From the NCBI RefSeq assembly GCF_024343575.1, contig NZ_RJUA01000112.1:1-64000 (forward strand): a DNA stretch of 64,000 bases. The letters are read 5' to 3'. Both the position numbers and the translations under genes were made by a program. Under the pieces are notes generated by a model. That model worked only from the letters and a program-made list of their open reading frames with translations, made no database searches and was not told the origin of the DNA. The DNA comes from Lacihabitans sp. LS3-19 (GTDB taxonomy: Bacteria; Bacteroidota; Bacteroidia; Cytophagales; Spirosomataceae). Below, piece after piece: positions 51,473 through 61,020 of the stretch. Position 1 is the stretch's first letter, and each line of letters opens with the position of its first letter.

Positions 51473-52162
51473 ATGGCTGCAACTATTAATATTTCACACG
51501 AAAAAACTTCGATTACTATCAAGGCACATTTGTTGCTATACGGGACTTTCGCTTCGGATGAACTTGGGCAAAGAATAGTGGATGAAATAAACAGAATGTG
51601 GAATGAACCCAAAACAAAAATAATGCTAAATGAACTGGGATATGAGGTTTTGGTTGAGGTTGATTTTGAATGCTTAAGTCAGGAAGACATTCTTAATAAA
51701 GTACTGACAAATAACAACTTCGAGAATAATTTTATACGTATAGAAGAAAAAAACATAGCCGAACGCTCCATGATGGGCTTTGGTTTGGGAGATAACTCTG
51801 GCCATTGGCTTATCACTGACCAACTGGGCGATAGTACAACTGCCGCTCATGAGTTTGGGCATGCGTTGGGCTTGCCACATCCTGAGCAATTAGACTATAG
51901 ATTTACGGGAATGCCTCCTATAATGGCACCAAGAGGTACTATTGTGGATGCTGAATATCAATGGAATCCACTCGCTGAACCTGGAGCTTATGGCGGAACT
52001 ATGCGACCAATTTTTAGAAGAGTTAGAGCAGATGAAGTAATTCAGGTTATCCAGCATTTGGATTTATCTCAATCTGAAACAATAAATATTGGTAGACTAA
52101 CAAATCAACTATTTGACGAAATCGGAAGACCTGTAGCATTAAGAAGTGACATTAACACTTGA
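51473..52162 (+). CDS. metzincin (matrixin-like) zinc protease without signal peptide
   Basis: A 229-residue protease with the extended zinc motif HEFGHALGLPH (HExxHxxGxxH) near residues 127-137 and a Met-turn in PPIMAPRG about 20 residues later. This is the metzincin core; the N-terminal ~100 residues lack a signal peptide or propeptide with a cysteine switch. It begins 2 bp after rsmG. It may act in the cytoplasm or leave by another route. Closest group by eye: M10-type/DUF-type Bacteroidota metzincins. Substrate unknown. Confidence 0.88.
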   Translation: MAATINISHEKTSITIKAHLLLYGTFASDELGQRIVDEINRMWNEPKTKIMLNELGYEVLVEVDFECLSQEDILNKVLTNNNFENNFIRIEEKNIAERSMMGFGLGDNSGHWLITDQLGDSTTAAHEFGHALGLPHPEQLDYRFTGMPPIMAPRGTIVDAEYQWNPLAEPGAYGGTMRPIFRRVRADEVIQVIQHLDLSQSETINIGRLTNQLFDEIGRPVALRSDINT

Positions 52163-52209
52163 ATAACAAAATTTTAGCCTACATTGCTATCAAATAGAAA
52201 AACACAAAT

Positions 52210-52542
52210 ATGAAACTGCAATTTTTTATCATTATCCTTCTCTTTTTAGCACAAGCTTGTGTTACAGCACCTACTTCAACAACGAGTAGCGTAAAATCTA
52301 GTACTGAAATGGAAGCTAGAAGAGTTACAAACGAAATGAAAGCGGTTTTGAATTTAGACAACACGCAAGAAGAGAAAATATTGGTGATAAATGTGGTTAA
52401 TTTTGCTATTCTTAAAAAACTCAGAGACAACAATCAAACGCAAGAAATAGCGACCACAAAAGAAAAATATAAAAATGAGGTAAAGCAAGTCCTAGACTCA
52501 AGTCAATTTAGCAAGTTTTTAGAAAATTTCGGTAATTTATAA
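52210..52542 (+). CDS. small LTxxQ-like lipoprotein, copy 1
   Basis: A 110-residue lipoprotein with lipobox LAQAC (Cys17), a Thr/Ser-rich linker, then a helical region (about 38-108) with MKAVLNLDNTQEEKILVINVVN and KQVLDSSQFSKFLENF. The pair of L-x-x-x-Q-type motifs recalls the Spy/CpxP periplasmic chaperone group. A similar gene follows 13 bp downstream. Function probably envelope-related; uncertain. Confidence 0.75.
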   Translation: MKLQFFIIILLFLAQACVTAPTSTTSSVKSSTEMEARRVTNEMKAVLNLDNTQEEKILVINVVNFAILKKLRDNNQTQEIATTKEKYKNEVKQVLDSSQFSKFLENFGNL

Positions 52543-52555
52543 AATACAAAATATC

Positions 52556-52894
52556 ATGAAAAATAGCATTGCAGTATTCTTATTATTAAGCCTTTGGGCA
52601 TGTGTACCAGGTACAACACCAAGTCAAGGCACACAAGCCATCGCTACCACAAGCCCCGAAGCCGAAGCAAAGGTTTTAACTTCAAAAATGAAGTCTGTTT
52701 TGAACCTGGATGCTGCTCAAGAAGAGAAGGTTTTGATGATAAATGTTGTGAACAAAAAAGTGGTAAAAAGGCTTAGAGAAACCAACGATACAAGTAAATT
52801 ACCAAGCACAAAAGAAAAGTATCAATCAGAAATGAAAGGTGTACTTACTGATGATCAATTCACAAAATTTTTGGTAGAGTTTAAAGATATGTAA
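52556..52894 (+). CDS. small LTxxQ-like lipoprotein, copy 2
   Basis: A 112-residue tandem paralogue of the preceding protein, with lipobox LWAC (Cys16), a Thr/Gln/Ser linker, and MKSVLNLDAAQEEKVLMINVVN, then MKGVLTDDQFTKFLVEF. The match to copy 1 is strongest in the helical half. It ends 10 bp before the convergent small exported protein. Confidence 0.75.
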   Translation: MKNSIAVFLLLSLWACVPGTTPSQGTQAIATTSPEAEAKVLTSKMKSVLNLDAAQEEKVLMINVVNKKVVKRLRETNDTSKLPSTKEKYQSEMKGVLTDDQFTKFLVEFKDM

Positions 52895-52904
52895 TCAAAA
52901 GTCT

Positions 52905-53225
52905 TCAAGGTTTATTTAAAATCGTATAAACTATAGCAGAATCTGGCTTGGCAATAGGCATAAAGCTTTCATAGCCTCCAAAATCAACAATCGGCATATT
53001 GTAAGAAATTTTTCCTTCTTTTATCAAATCTTTTGAGGTCTTTTTTCCAGTAGCATTCATTGGCGATTTTACATCCATCTGATGCTCTTCAGATTTCTTT
53101 ATTGTTTTATGAGGATAAGTATTATTTGGAATTCTGTATACCTGTTTTCCAGAGTATTGTATTTTCTGACCAAAAGCGTAATTTCCAAAAAATAAAAAAA
53201 TTAAGGAAGTAAAAATTAATTTCAT
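52905..53225 (-). CDS. small exported protein of unknown function
   Basis: A 106-residue protein with a clear signal peptide (MKLIFTSLIFLFFGNYAFGQ). The mature part is short, basic and polar, rich in Lys, Pro and Tyr (KIQYSGKQVYRIPNN, then SYNMPIVDFGGYESFMPIAKPD), without cysteines or recognisable domain. It lies between the two small lipoproteins (convergent) and tamL. I do not recognise a family. Confidence 0.7.
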   Translation of the reverse strand: MKLIFTSLIFLFFGNYAFGQKIQYSGKQVYRIPNNTYPHKTIKKSEEHQMDVKSPMNATGKKTSKDLIKEGKISYNMPIVDFGGYESFMPIAKPDSAIVYTILNKP

Positions 53226-53272
53226 AATGTGTATATAGTTTGGTAATAGAACGATAGAAATTTTGAAATATT

Positions 53273-55576
53273 TTAAAACGGCAATCCCACCGCAAAATTC
53301 CAGATCATGTTATCTTGTCTCCAAGTTTTGTTGAAAGGTTTAATGTCTTTCAATACCCATTTTTGACCAGTTTCTAGCCAAGGTTTAACAACTGGGGTGG
53401 CCAAATCTATCCTGAAAATAATAAAAGAAAAATCTAAACGAAGGCCAATACCTGTACCTACGGCCAATTCTTTATAAAAGTTTTTGCTAAACAATGCCCC
53501 GCTTCCGTAGATGTATTCGTCTTTGTACATCCAGACGTTACCAGCATCTACAAATACCGCAGTTCCTATAAAATTACTGACTTTGTACCTTAGCTCAGTA
53601 TTCAATTCAAGTTTTATGTCGCCTGTATTGTTTCCCAAAAACTGCTCTGCCAACGAGCCTGTTCTTGCATAAGTACCTGGCCCAACACCTCTCGCCCTAA
53701 AAGCACGTAGCGAGTTGTTGCCACCCACAAAAAACTGGCTTACAAACGGCAATTGGAGAGAATTTCCGTAAGGTACACCAATGCCCACTATGCTCCTGTT
53801 TGCCCAAGTAAGTTTGGGATTAAAGTCGTATTTGTACCTAAAATCATTCTCAAGCCTTATATATTGTGAATAATATTCTCCAAAAAATCGCCCAGTTTTC
53901 TCTGGATTATTACGGATTTTATCGGCCAGTCCAAAAAGATTTCCAGCAAAATCAAAACTCCCACGGTAAGCAAAATTACTCTTTTTGACCTGCTTTTGAC
54001 TTACGGTAATTTCATAAGCACCACCAGCTATAAACTGGTTTTCCAGGATTACTAATAGACGCGGATCGGCGAATATTTCATCTATAAAAACCGTACTGAT
54101 ATTGCTGGATTTTACCAAATTTACACCGATGGGTTTAAGTGAATGTTCTATTCCTCGGCCTCGGGTCCAAGCATAATTTAGTGAAGCACGAGCAGAATTT
54201 AGATTGTAAAGGCCTGTTTTAATAAAACTTTCATAGCCAGCCTTTATTTGGGTTTTAGGTAATACTTTGCTAACCTCAGGGTCTATTTTGATAAATGGAG
54301 CAAAAAACCGTGGAATGTTTAAAGAAGCGTCTACCCCCAAACGATAGTTGTCTCGATACTCGCTGCTTTTGTTGCCTCCAACTTGCACCTCAAAGTTACC
54401 ACTTGCCGAAATCTTAAAAAATTCCCCACCTCTAAAAGTATTGATATTCTGCCAATTAAGGCTAAGTTGAGATCCGGCTAACCCGCTTGACCTTGAAATA
54501 GCATTGGCTTCAATTCTTACAGACTTCTTTTTGTTGGTTTGGAGATTATAATACACATCTATAAGCGTAGAATCTAATCTGTTTACGACTTCATAATAGC
54601 TTTTGATAAACTTAAAATTTGACAATCCGACCAAACGATTATTGGTGATTGTTTGGAGTTCGCTATTAAAGAAAGTACCAGGACGAAAGGCTATTGCATC
54701 TGAAAAAATATCTTCTTTGTATTTTTTTTGCGGATCATCTAATATTAAACCTCTAAAAAAATCAAGGGAATTTTCGTTGGCATTTGTTACAATTTCGGTC
54801 TTGGAGTCAATGTTTACAAATATGTCATTGATTTGATACTGACGTTTGGCTATGGGCAAAATATCTTCTTTTGAGCCAATTTTCAAAATCACCTTTTGTG
54901 GCTTTATCGTTGTATCTGCCTCTATACCTACATATTCTGGTTTAAAATAAAAATAGCCTTTGTTTCTCAGTTCTTTGTCAATTTTCAAGCGTTCTTGCTT
55001 TATTTGAGTCAAATCAAAATACTCTCCAGGCTCAAAACCCTTGGCCGCAATCTCAAAATCTTCTTCAAATTGACCTTCACCTTTTACCAAAATCACAGTA
55101 TCGATAGCAAATCTACGGTTAAGCGTAGCGGTATATTCAGCCAAAGCTAAAGACTTTTTGGAGTTTAATCCACCAACTACTTTTGCATTAAAATACCCTT
55201 TTGATTTCAGTACGTTTTCTAAATTCAAAGCGTTTTTTTCAACCAAAATTGGATTAATAAAAATCGGATCTTCCGCTAATTTCTTTTTAAACCAAGCCCT
55301 AATACCTTTGTCAGATTTAGGATTTCCTATAAAATAATGAAAGCCAACTTTATAGGGATATCCAAAAAGTTTGGTATTGGGTAAAGGTCGAGTTAAGTCT
55401 AAAAGCGTAGTTTTCAATTCTACTAAATTCTCCGATTTTAAACTATCATTTTTTATGATATTTATTGTAGCACCGTTATACAGTTTTTCTCCTGCAGGCA
55501 ATTTGCTCGCAACTTTACAAGAAGAAAGCACTCCTGCAAAACCAATTAAAAACAATATGTATTTTATAAACTTCAT
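53273..55576 (-). CDS. tamL: TamL: Omp85-family outer-membrane protein, lipoprotein form
   Basis: A 767-residue BamA/TamA-family protein. It starts with a lipoprotein signal (lipobox LSSC, Cys20), the known distinction of TamL in Bacteroidota. POTRA-like regions follow (about 30-330, e.g. SKGYFNAKVVG, RNKGYFYFKPEYVG), then the Omp85 barrel (about 340-767) with GGNNSLRAFRARGVGPGTY and a C-terminal aromatic (NFAVGLPF). Together with TamB it is thought to aid outer-membrane protein or lipid transport. Its start overlaps the stop of tamB by 4 bp. Confidence 0.92.
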   Translation of the reverse strand: MKFIKYILFLIGFAGVLSSCKVASKLPAGEKLYNGATINIIKNDSLKSENLVELKTTLLDLTRPLPNTKLFGYPYKVGFHYFIGNPKSDKGIRAWFKKKLAEDPIFINPILVEKNALNLENVLKSKGYFNAKVVGGLNSKKSLALAEYTATLNRRFAIDTVILVKGEGQFEEDFEIAAKGFEPGEYFDLTQIKQERLKIDKELRNKGYFYFKPEYVGIEADTTIKPQKVILKIGSKEDILPIAKRQYQINDIFVNIDSKTEIVTNANENSLDFFRGLILDDPQKKYKEDIFSDAIAFRPGTFFNSELQTITNNRLVGLSNFKFIKSYYEVVNRLDSTLIDVYYNLQTNKKKSVRIEANAISRSSGLAGSQLSLNWQNINTFRGGEFFKISASGNFEVQVGGNKSSEYRDNYRLGVDASLNIPRFFAPFIKIDPEVSKVLPKTQIKAGYESFIKTGLYNLNSARASLNYAWTRGRGIEHSLKPIGVNLVKSSNISTVFIDEIFADPRLLVILENQFIAGGAYEITVSQKQVKKSNFAYRGSFDFAGNLFGLADKIRNNPEKTGRFFGEYYSQYIRLENDFRYKYDFNPKLTWANRSIVGIGVPYGNSLQLPFVSQFFVGGNNSLRAFRARGVGPGTYARTGSLAEQFLGNNTGDIKLELNTELRYKVSNFIGTAVFVDAGNVWMYKDEYIYGSGALFSKNFYKELAVGTGIGLRLDFSFIIFRIDLATPVVKPWLETGQKWVLKDIKPFNKTWRQDNMIWNFAVGLPF

Positions 55577-58500
55577 TTCTTTTTCATCAATTCCTTCCAG
55601 GTGTCGTAGTCTATCGCAATAATAAATCCAAGACCAGTTTCTATCACAGAGCCTTCTATTACCATCTGGTTTAAGTTTTTTCTAAATACCTTTAATCTAT
55701 ATCGTCCGTCTTTGGTTATCAGCCAATTGGCCTGAATATTGTCAAATATCTCATCTGATTTCAAGTCTTTGTTTTCGAGTTCAAAGTTTTTTCCGACAGA
55801 TATTGAGAGTCTGTCATTGGCAAGTTTTTTACTTACACCGAAATTCAAATTTGTATTTCGGGTATCGTTTATACTGTTAGACTCCAAGCCCAAATTAAGG
55901 TCAATACCTTTGATAATTCCTGAAGCATATTTGTCTAATTGAGAGCTAATCAGGTCACTTACCTTTTGGCGAGCTAAGTTTTCATAATTGGTAATATTGC
56001 CTACAATTTCGCTGGAATTAAAACCACCACCAACCAGCACCATAATGGCATTCGAATTTATCTTGTCTTGATATTTTTTATAAGCTACATCATTTTCAAT
56101 TTTCTTTCCATTTTCACCAATTATCTTAAATCCTTCGCTTGCATAATCATCTTTATATTGTCCAATATCAGACTCTTTTAAAACCAATTCAAATTTTACA
56201 ATTGGAGCAGAAAGCACTTCTGTCACTCTTAAATCCACTCTTAATGGGACGTTGAGTTTAATTTCCTTATATTTATCTAATATTGTTTTATTATCAAAAG
56301 GATAAGTTGAAATGGCCTTTTTTCCTATATTATATTCGGCCGTAATATCAAGTTCAGCTTCCATTGGATCACCAGACCAAACAATATGACTTTCGCTTGA
56401 AGAATTGATTTTAAACAGTCTTTTGATGGTCTGGTAGGTCAGCTCGTAGCTTCCGCTTTCAATATCGTATTGACCTATCATAAAAAGATCGCCTTTATTG
56501 TCAAAACCAACATTTAGTTTGCCTTTTCCATTTACAGTCATCAAGTCGCCAGTCACAGCATCCATGAGGATTTTTAAAGTCGCCTTTTCTGGTACATCTA
56601 CATTGATATTTACGGCATTTGCAAACGATAATGCATTAGAGCTTTCACTTTCTTTTTTAGTTTCGGATTTATTAATATTCACAAATTTCACCACATTTGC
56701 CATTTCATTCGCTGCACTGGCATCGTCTGGCAGCAAAAGTGTAAGATCCGAATTGTCTTTTACAAAAACATCTCCTGTAAGTTTAAATTCTAGATTTTCT
56801 CCTTTCAGACTTAAATCAGCTCCAAAATATCCTTCTCCATAAAAGAGCTCATTTTGTCCTTTCTTTGCATTTACCAATTTGAAATCTTCCGAATTTATCT
56901 TAAAATCATAACTATAATTAGGCAAATTCTTCAAATCCACCTTGCCATCTACAAGCATCACTTTGCCATTTTCATCTTTTATTTCTGTCTTATTTAAGAT
57001 GACTTTCTGATCTCTAAAAATCAACTTTTGGTTGTCAAGAATTAGCTTTGCTCCTGTTTCAACCAATTTAAAGTCAAACTTTTGAAAAATCGCTTCGCCG
57101 CTAATTATTGGACTAGAAGAGGAACCAGTTATGTCAAAATCGCCTGAAAGATTTCCTTTTAAGTCTGCAAGAATATCTTTGACATAAGATTGGGCCACCA
57201 AAAGGTCTATCTTTTTGATTTTGGCCTTAAAGTCAAGGGCTTCTTCTTTTTTAGGATAAAAAACACCAACAAGCGAAACATCTGTACTTGCTCCTATAAG
57301 GCTTGCATTTATTTTAATGTCGTCCAATGAATTGCTTTGAGCTTTTCCATCAAGCTTTCCTAATTTGACTTGGTTAAATTCAAAATCACGTATCAGAAAA
57401 TCACCTGTAAAAGCCGGAGCATCTGACATATAATTCAACACTTCCAAGTCCAAATCTGCAAACCCTGCCACAAAACTTGAATCCTGAAGGAAGGCCTGAG
57501 ATAAAAAATTCAAATCTATATTTTTTGAAAAAACACTCAGCGGACCATTGGGCGTTTCGTCTAAACTATTTACTCTAAGTATCTGACTTTTAGATGTAAA
57601 TATCACGTCATTTATTAGTATGCCTTTATTCGAATAGGTTATACTTCCGTAAGGATTACCAGACCAAGGCTCATAATATAGCATGGTGCCGTCATCGTTA
57701 AATGATATTTGTAACTGATTATCAACGCTTTGCACAAAACCAGCCAATGCATGAATGGTTTTATCAAGTGAGTCTTTTACGGCGAGATTAAAACTTCCCA
57801 CATTGTTTTCTAGTTTACCGTCTAGACTAGCATTTCGCAATCTAAAACTCGGATTAGAAACTCTATCGCTCTTTAAATCATACGTAAACACTTGTCGATT
57901 GCCATTATAACTCAAGGTGGTATTGTAGACTTTTATAGAATCGTATTGTAGAAAAGGTACATTTATATTTCCAGAAATCGGGATGTCTCCTGCACTTTGC
58001 AAACTGGCATCTATATTGATATTTTCAAAGGATTTTATTGCTGGCAAAAAAGCTGTAAATACTGAGTCATAGGAAATATTTCCATTTAATTTAAACGAAT
58101 AACTTTCCTTTTGAATCACTGGTTTATAATCCAATAGCTTGAAGTAATTATTAATCTCTGCAAGTAAAATATTCTGTAGTTGGTCATAATCAAACTTGCC
58201 TTCAATAGATGCATTTAGAAAGTCAGAATTTACTTGAACTTTCTTTATTTCTGCCTGTGTGCTCGTTTTTACTTTTAATTCTCCGATTGGGTAATTATTA
58301 CCATCTATAGTAAATTCAACGTTTTTCCCCTCAAAATCTATGACTGGCGATTTTGGGTCAAGGACAAAATTATTAAGAGCAATGTCGCCTTTAATGGTAA
58401 TGTCCTCTGTTGATAGTCCTAAACTTTTCAGATTTACAAAATTAATTTTCGAGTCGCCATCTATTTGCAAATTCTCTTTTGATAAATCAATTTTTCCTTC

Positions 58501-60357
58501 CCAACTTAATTTAGCGGAAGGGTCGTCAATTGCAAGTTTTGTGTCAAATATTTGATTTTTTAGGTTTCCATCAAAACTAATATTTTCATACTTTTTACCT
58601 TCATAATACGCCTCCGAAACTGTTCCATTAAGGCTCATCTTCATGGATTTCAAATCTGTGCTTGAGCCATTAAAACTAAGGGCCGAACTCACTTTTCCGA
58701 TACTTAGGTTTTTAATCAAAACACCCAAATCGTACCCTAGAACGTTAAGCTTTCCAGAATAAGCAAAGTTGCTGTTTAAGTTTTTAATATTACTTACCAA
58801 AGAAGCTTTGCCTTGCTCCGAACTGAGATTCAACTGTGTATCAAAATCCGCCAAAGAGCCTTTGATTGTTCCACTGGCTATAAAATTCTCAGGAATGTTT
58901 ATGGCTTCAGGAAATTGCTCAGCAGGTACTATACTCAAAATTTCTTTTTTGCTCGAACTTAATTTCTGAATATTTAAATCAAAAATTGGCTCAGAAAAAC
59001 GCTTAACAGAACCCGAAACTTGCAAGTTTGAATTTTGCAATGCCACCAAATTCATGTTTTCAATAATCACTTTATCAGCGTCTCCTTGGAATCTTCCACT
59101 AAGCTTCAGAGGCTTATTTGCCAAGTTTTTAAAATATTCATTTTGTTTTAAACTAGCGTCAAAAAACAAGGCGTCTGAAGGTGAAAAATTGCCAGAAGTA
59201 AGATTGAAATCGTAAGTGCTTTTTCCCAAATCTTTCGAATTTACCTCAACGGCAAGCTTTGACATTATCTCAGAATTATTCGTTTTGATGTTGAGTTCCG
59301 AAAGCTCCAGTCTATTGTCTTTGAAAGTTGCGAGGGTATAAATTTTCTTTATTTCAAAGCCTGACTGTTCTTTGGCTTGCAAATTTTGCAGGATCATTGA
59401 AAATCCGCCATCTGCGTATTTTATATCTTTGGCATTAAGCACCAAGTCATTAATACCAATATTTTCAAAATTGATTTGATGCTCTGGTGTTTTAGCGGAA
59501 TTGGCTTTTTGGTAAGTAAAATTTTTGGCCTTTGTTTGGATATTTTGCAAATAAAACTCCCCTTTGGGCAAGTTCAAATCCTCCATAGTAAGTTTCAAAT
59601 CAATATTTTCCCCAGAAGTTTGATTTCCGTCAAAATTCAAATCCCAATTCAAATTACTGATATCCAGATCATTGAATTTTACACTTGGCAAAACACTGTT
59701 AGTCTCTGATGTATCTGTCGAGCCTTTGCCGATTTTTCCAAAAATTGAAATATCTGCTAAATCCAGTTTCTTAAAATCGTAGAGGTCTTCTGAAGGATTG
59801 AACGTTTTAAAGCCCGAATTAAATTTGCCAATTTTCGCCTGAATAGCGTGCCCTACTCGTTTATCTGCATATTTTAAGTTTATGGATTTCAGATCCATAT
59901 TATCCAACTGAAAAGATAAAGGCGTAGAAGTCGTATCCTTTGGTGCTGATGGACTCGAAAATGCATCAATTGCAAACTGGTAATTGAAGGCTTTTTCTTG
60001 ATAATAAACATTTATGTCAGCGTTCTCGACTTTCAAGTTATTGACTGTAAGCTTATTATTTAACAAAGCCCACATGTCCATATCTAGCTTCAAGCTTTTA
60101 GCAGCAAGCAGCGTGTCTTTTTTTTGATCTTTTAAAAGTAGATTTTCTATCAAAACCCAGTCAGGAAATCCATAGGAAATACTGCCAGCCACCTCAGTTT
60201 TTAATTGATCCGAAAGGGTAGTTAAAACAAAATCACTTAATTTTTTCTGGCCAGGCTTTGAATTTAAATACAAAACTAAACCCACAGAAATGACTAACAA
60301 TAAGAGGAGAATTATTGCGAAAATTTTAAAAATACGTTTTAAAACCGTCCGGGTCAT
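55573..60357 (-). CDS. tamB: TamB-like translocation and assembly protein
   Basis: A 1594-residue AsmA/TamB-type protein that spans the periplasm. A membrane helix at the N-terminus (about 10-30, IFAIILLLLLVISVGLVLYL) anchors it, followed by long repetitive beta-rich sequence, and the TamB domain (DUF490) at the C-terminus (about 1200-1594, with YDIESGSYELTYQTIKRLF, GDPMEAELDITAEYNIGKKA and LNFGVSKKLANDRLSISVG). Such proteins are believed to form a groove carrying phospholipid to the outer membrane. It is co-transcribed with tamL, its usual partner. Confidence 0.95.
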   Translation of the reverse strand: MTRTVLKRIFKIFAIILLLLLVISVGLVLYLNSKPGQKKLSDFVLTTLSDQLKTEVAGSISYGFPDWVLIENLLLKDQKKDTLLAAKSLKLDMDMWALLNNKLTVNNLKVENADINVYYQEKAFNYQFAIDAFSSPSAPKDTTSTPLSFQLDNMDLKSINLKYADKRVGHAIQAKIGKFNSGFKTFNPSEDLYDFKKLDLADISIFGKIGKGSTDTSETNSVLPSVKFNDLDISNLNWDLNFDGNQTSGENIDLKLTMEDLNLPKGEFYLQNIQTKAKNFTYQKANSAKTPEHQINFENIGINDLVLNAKDIKYADGGFSMILQNLQAKEQSGFEIKKIYTLATFKDNRLELSELNIKTNNSEIMSKLAVEVNSKDLGKSTYDFNLTSGNFSPSDALFFDASLKQNEYFKNLANKPLKLSGRFQGDADKVIIENMNLVALQNSNLQVSGSVKRFSEPIFDLNIQKLSSSKKEILSIVPAEQFPEAINIPENFIASGTIKGSLADFDTQLNLSSEQGKASLVSNIKNLNSNFAYSGKLNVLGYDLGVLIKNLSIGKVSSALSFNGSSTDLKSMKMSLNGTVSEAYYEGKKYENISFDGNLKNQIFDTKLAIDDPSAKLSWEGKIDLSKENLQIDGDSKINFVNLKSLGLSTEDITIKGDIALNNFVLDPKSPVIDFEGKNVEFTIDGNNYPIGELKVKTSTQAEIKKVQVNSDFLNASIEGKFDYDQLQNILLAEINNYFKLLDYKPVIQKESYSFKLNGNISYDSVFTAFLPAIKSFENINIDASLQSAGDIPISGNINVPFLQYDSIKVYNTTLSYNGNRQVFTYDLKSDRVSNPSFRLRNASLDGKLENNVGSFNLAVKDSLDKTIHALAGFVQSVDNQLQISFNDDGTMLYYEPWSGNPYGSITYSNKGILINDVIFTSKSQILRVNSLDETPNGPLSVFSKNIDLNFLSQAFLQDSSFVAGFADLDLEVLNYMSDAPAFTGDFLIRDFEFNQVKLGKLDGKAQSNSLDDIKINASLIGASTDVSLVGVFYPKKEEALDFKAKIKKIDLLVAQSYVKDILADLKGNLSGDFDITGSSSSPIISGEAIFQKFDFKLVETGAKLILDNQKLIFRDQKVILNKTEIKDENGKVMLVDGKVDLKNLPNYSYDFKINSEDFKLVNAKKGQNELFYGEGYFGADLSLKGENLEFKLTGDVFVKDNSDLTLLLPDDASAANEMANVVKFVNINKSETKKESESSNALSFANAVNINVDVPEKATLKILMDAVTGDLMTVNGKGKLNVGFDNKGDLFMIGQYDIESGSYELTYQTIKRLFKINSSSESHIVWSGDPMEAELDITAEYNIGKKAISTYPFDNKTILDKYKEIKLNVPLRVDLRVTEVLSAPIVKFELVLKESDIGQYKDDYASEGFKIIGENGKKIENDVAYKKYQDKINSNAIMVLVGGGFNSSEIVGNITNYENLARQKVSDLISSQLDKYASGIIKGIDLNLGLESNSINDTRNTNLNFGVSKKLANDRLSISVGKNFELENKDLKSDEIFDNIQANWLITKDGRYRLKVFRKNLNQMVIEGSVIETGLGFIIAIDYDTWKELMKKK

Positions 60358-60379
60358 ATATGGATTTCAAATTCCTAAA

Positions 60380-60387
60380 CAAAAATA
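60380..60387 (-). promoter_or_regulatory. -7 box of the tamB-tamL operon
   Basis: On the minus strand TATTTTTG fits TAnnTTTG, 22 bp before the tamB ATG. Only a weak -33 candidate is seen. Confidence 0.4.
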
Positions 60388-60549
60388 AGCCTTAGTCCTT
60401 GTTATCTAACGTATTTTCGTTCCAAATAGCCTATTTTTTTATAAACTGGAAAAAATGATTTGTTATTGTAGAAAGGTAGTAACCAAAGTTTTGGAGAAAT
60501 TACTTATAAATAGATAATACCAAAAGAAAAAATATCCGTTTCAACTAGC

Positions 60550-60890
60550 CTACAATGCTTCAGCTGACATGCCAAAGTTTTTATAAAGGCTTTTAATCAT
60601 TCTAAGTGTTAAGGGTCTTTTAATACCTGCGACACCATCTCTTTACTCCCAAAATATTGGATGAGATCTTTTTGTTTTAATCCTTTCTCTTCCATCTCAT
60701 ATTTTATGGCTTCGATTGGGTCAAGTGGTTCGATAGCATAATGTTTATTTTCATAATCATCTACCAAAATTGATAAAACCTCTAAAAGGTCAAATTCCGG
60801 TGTTTTAGGCTCAGCATCAATTAGTGAATCAATCCTTTTTAATGCCGCTCTATATTGTTCTTCTGTTTTGATTGTTGTTATAATTTCCAT
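60550..60890 (-). pseudogene. frameshifted HigA-type antitoxin, no toxin gene beside it
   Basis: The intact frame from 60890 ends after 93 residues at a TAA (60609). It has the start of a HigA-like antitoxin (EQYRAALKRIDSLIDAEP, PEFDLLEVLSILVDDYEN, then the helix-turn-helix GLKQKDLIQYFGSKEMVSQVL). The missing C-terminus is present one frame over: KRPLTLRMIKSLYKNFGMSAEAL, ending at TAG 60550-60552. The shift falls in the A-run of VLK. HigB would normally be encoded just upstream, but only 130 bp lie between this gene and xylA. So it is an orphan and probably inactive, unless the shift is an assembly error. Confidence 0.8.
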
Positions 60891-60962
60891 AATTTATACA
60901 TTTTTATTATCACCCCAAACTAATTCAAAACAATATAAACCTTTCATCTCTCATAAAAAAAA

Positions 60963-60990
60963 GCGGCCAGTAAAAATTTACTTAGGCCGC
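60963..60990 (-). terminator. intrinsic terminator of xylA
   Basis: GCGGCC (60963-60968) and GGCCGC (60985-60990) form a GC-rich stem continued by GTAAA/TTTAC inside, followed on the minus strand by eight T. It is 30 bp past the xylA stop. Confidence 0.9.
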
Positions 60991-61020
60991 CTTCTAAGCT
61001 GAATAAACAATTAAAAAATC

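Noticed and set aside
60891-61020. Search for a HigB toxin gene beside the antitoxin
   Set aside because: Only 130 bp separate the antitoxin start from the xylA stop, and these hold the xylA terminator and no toxin-like frame.
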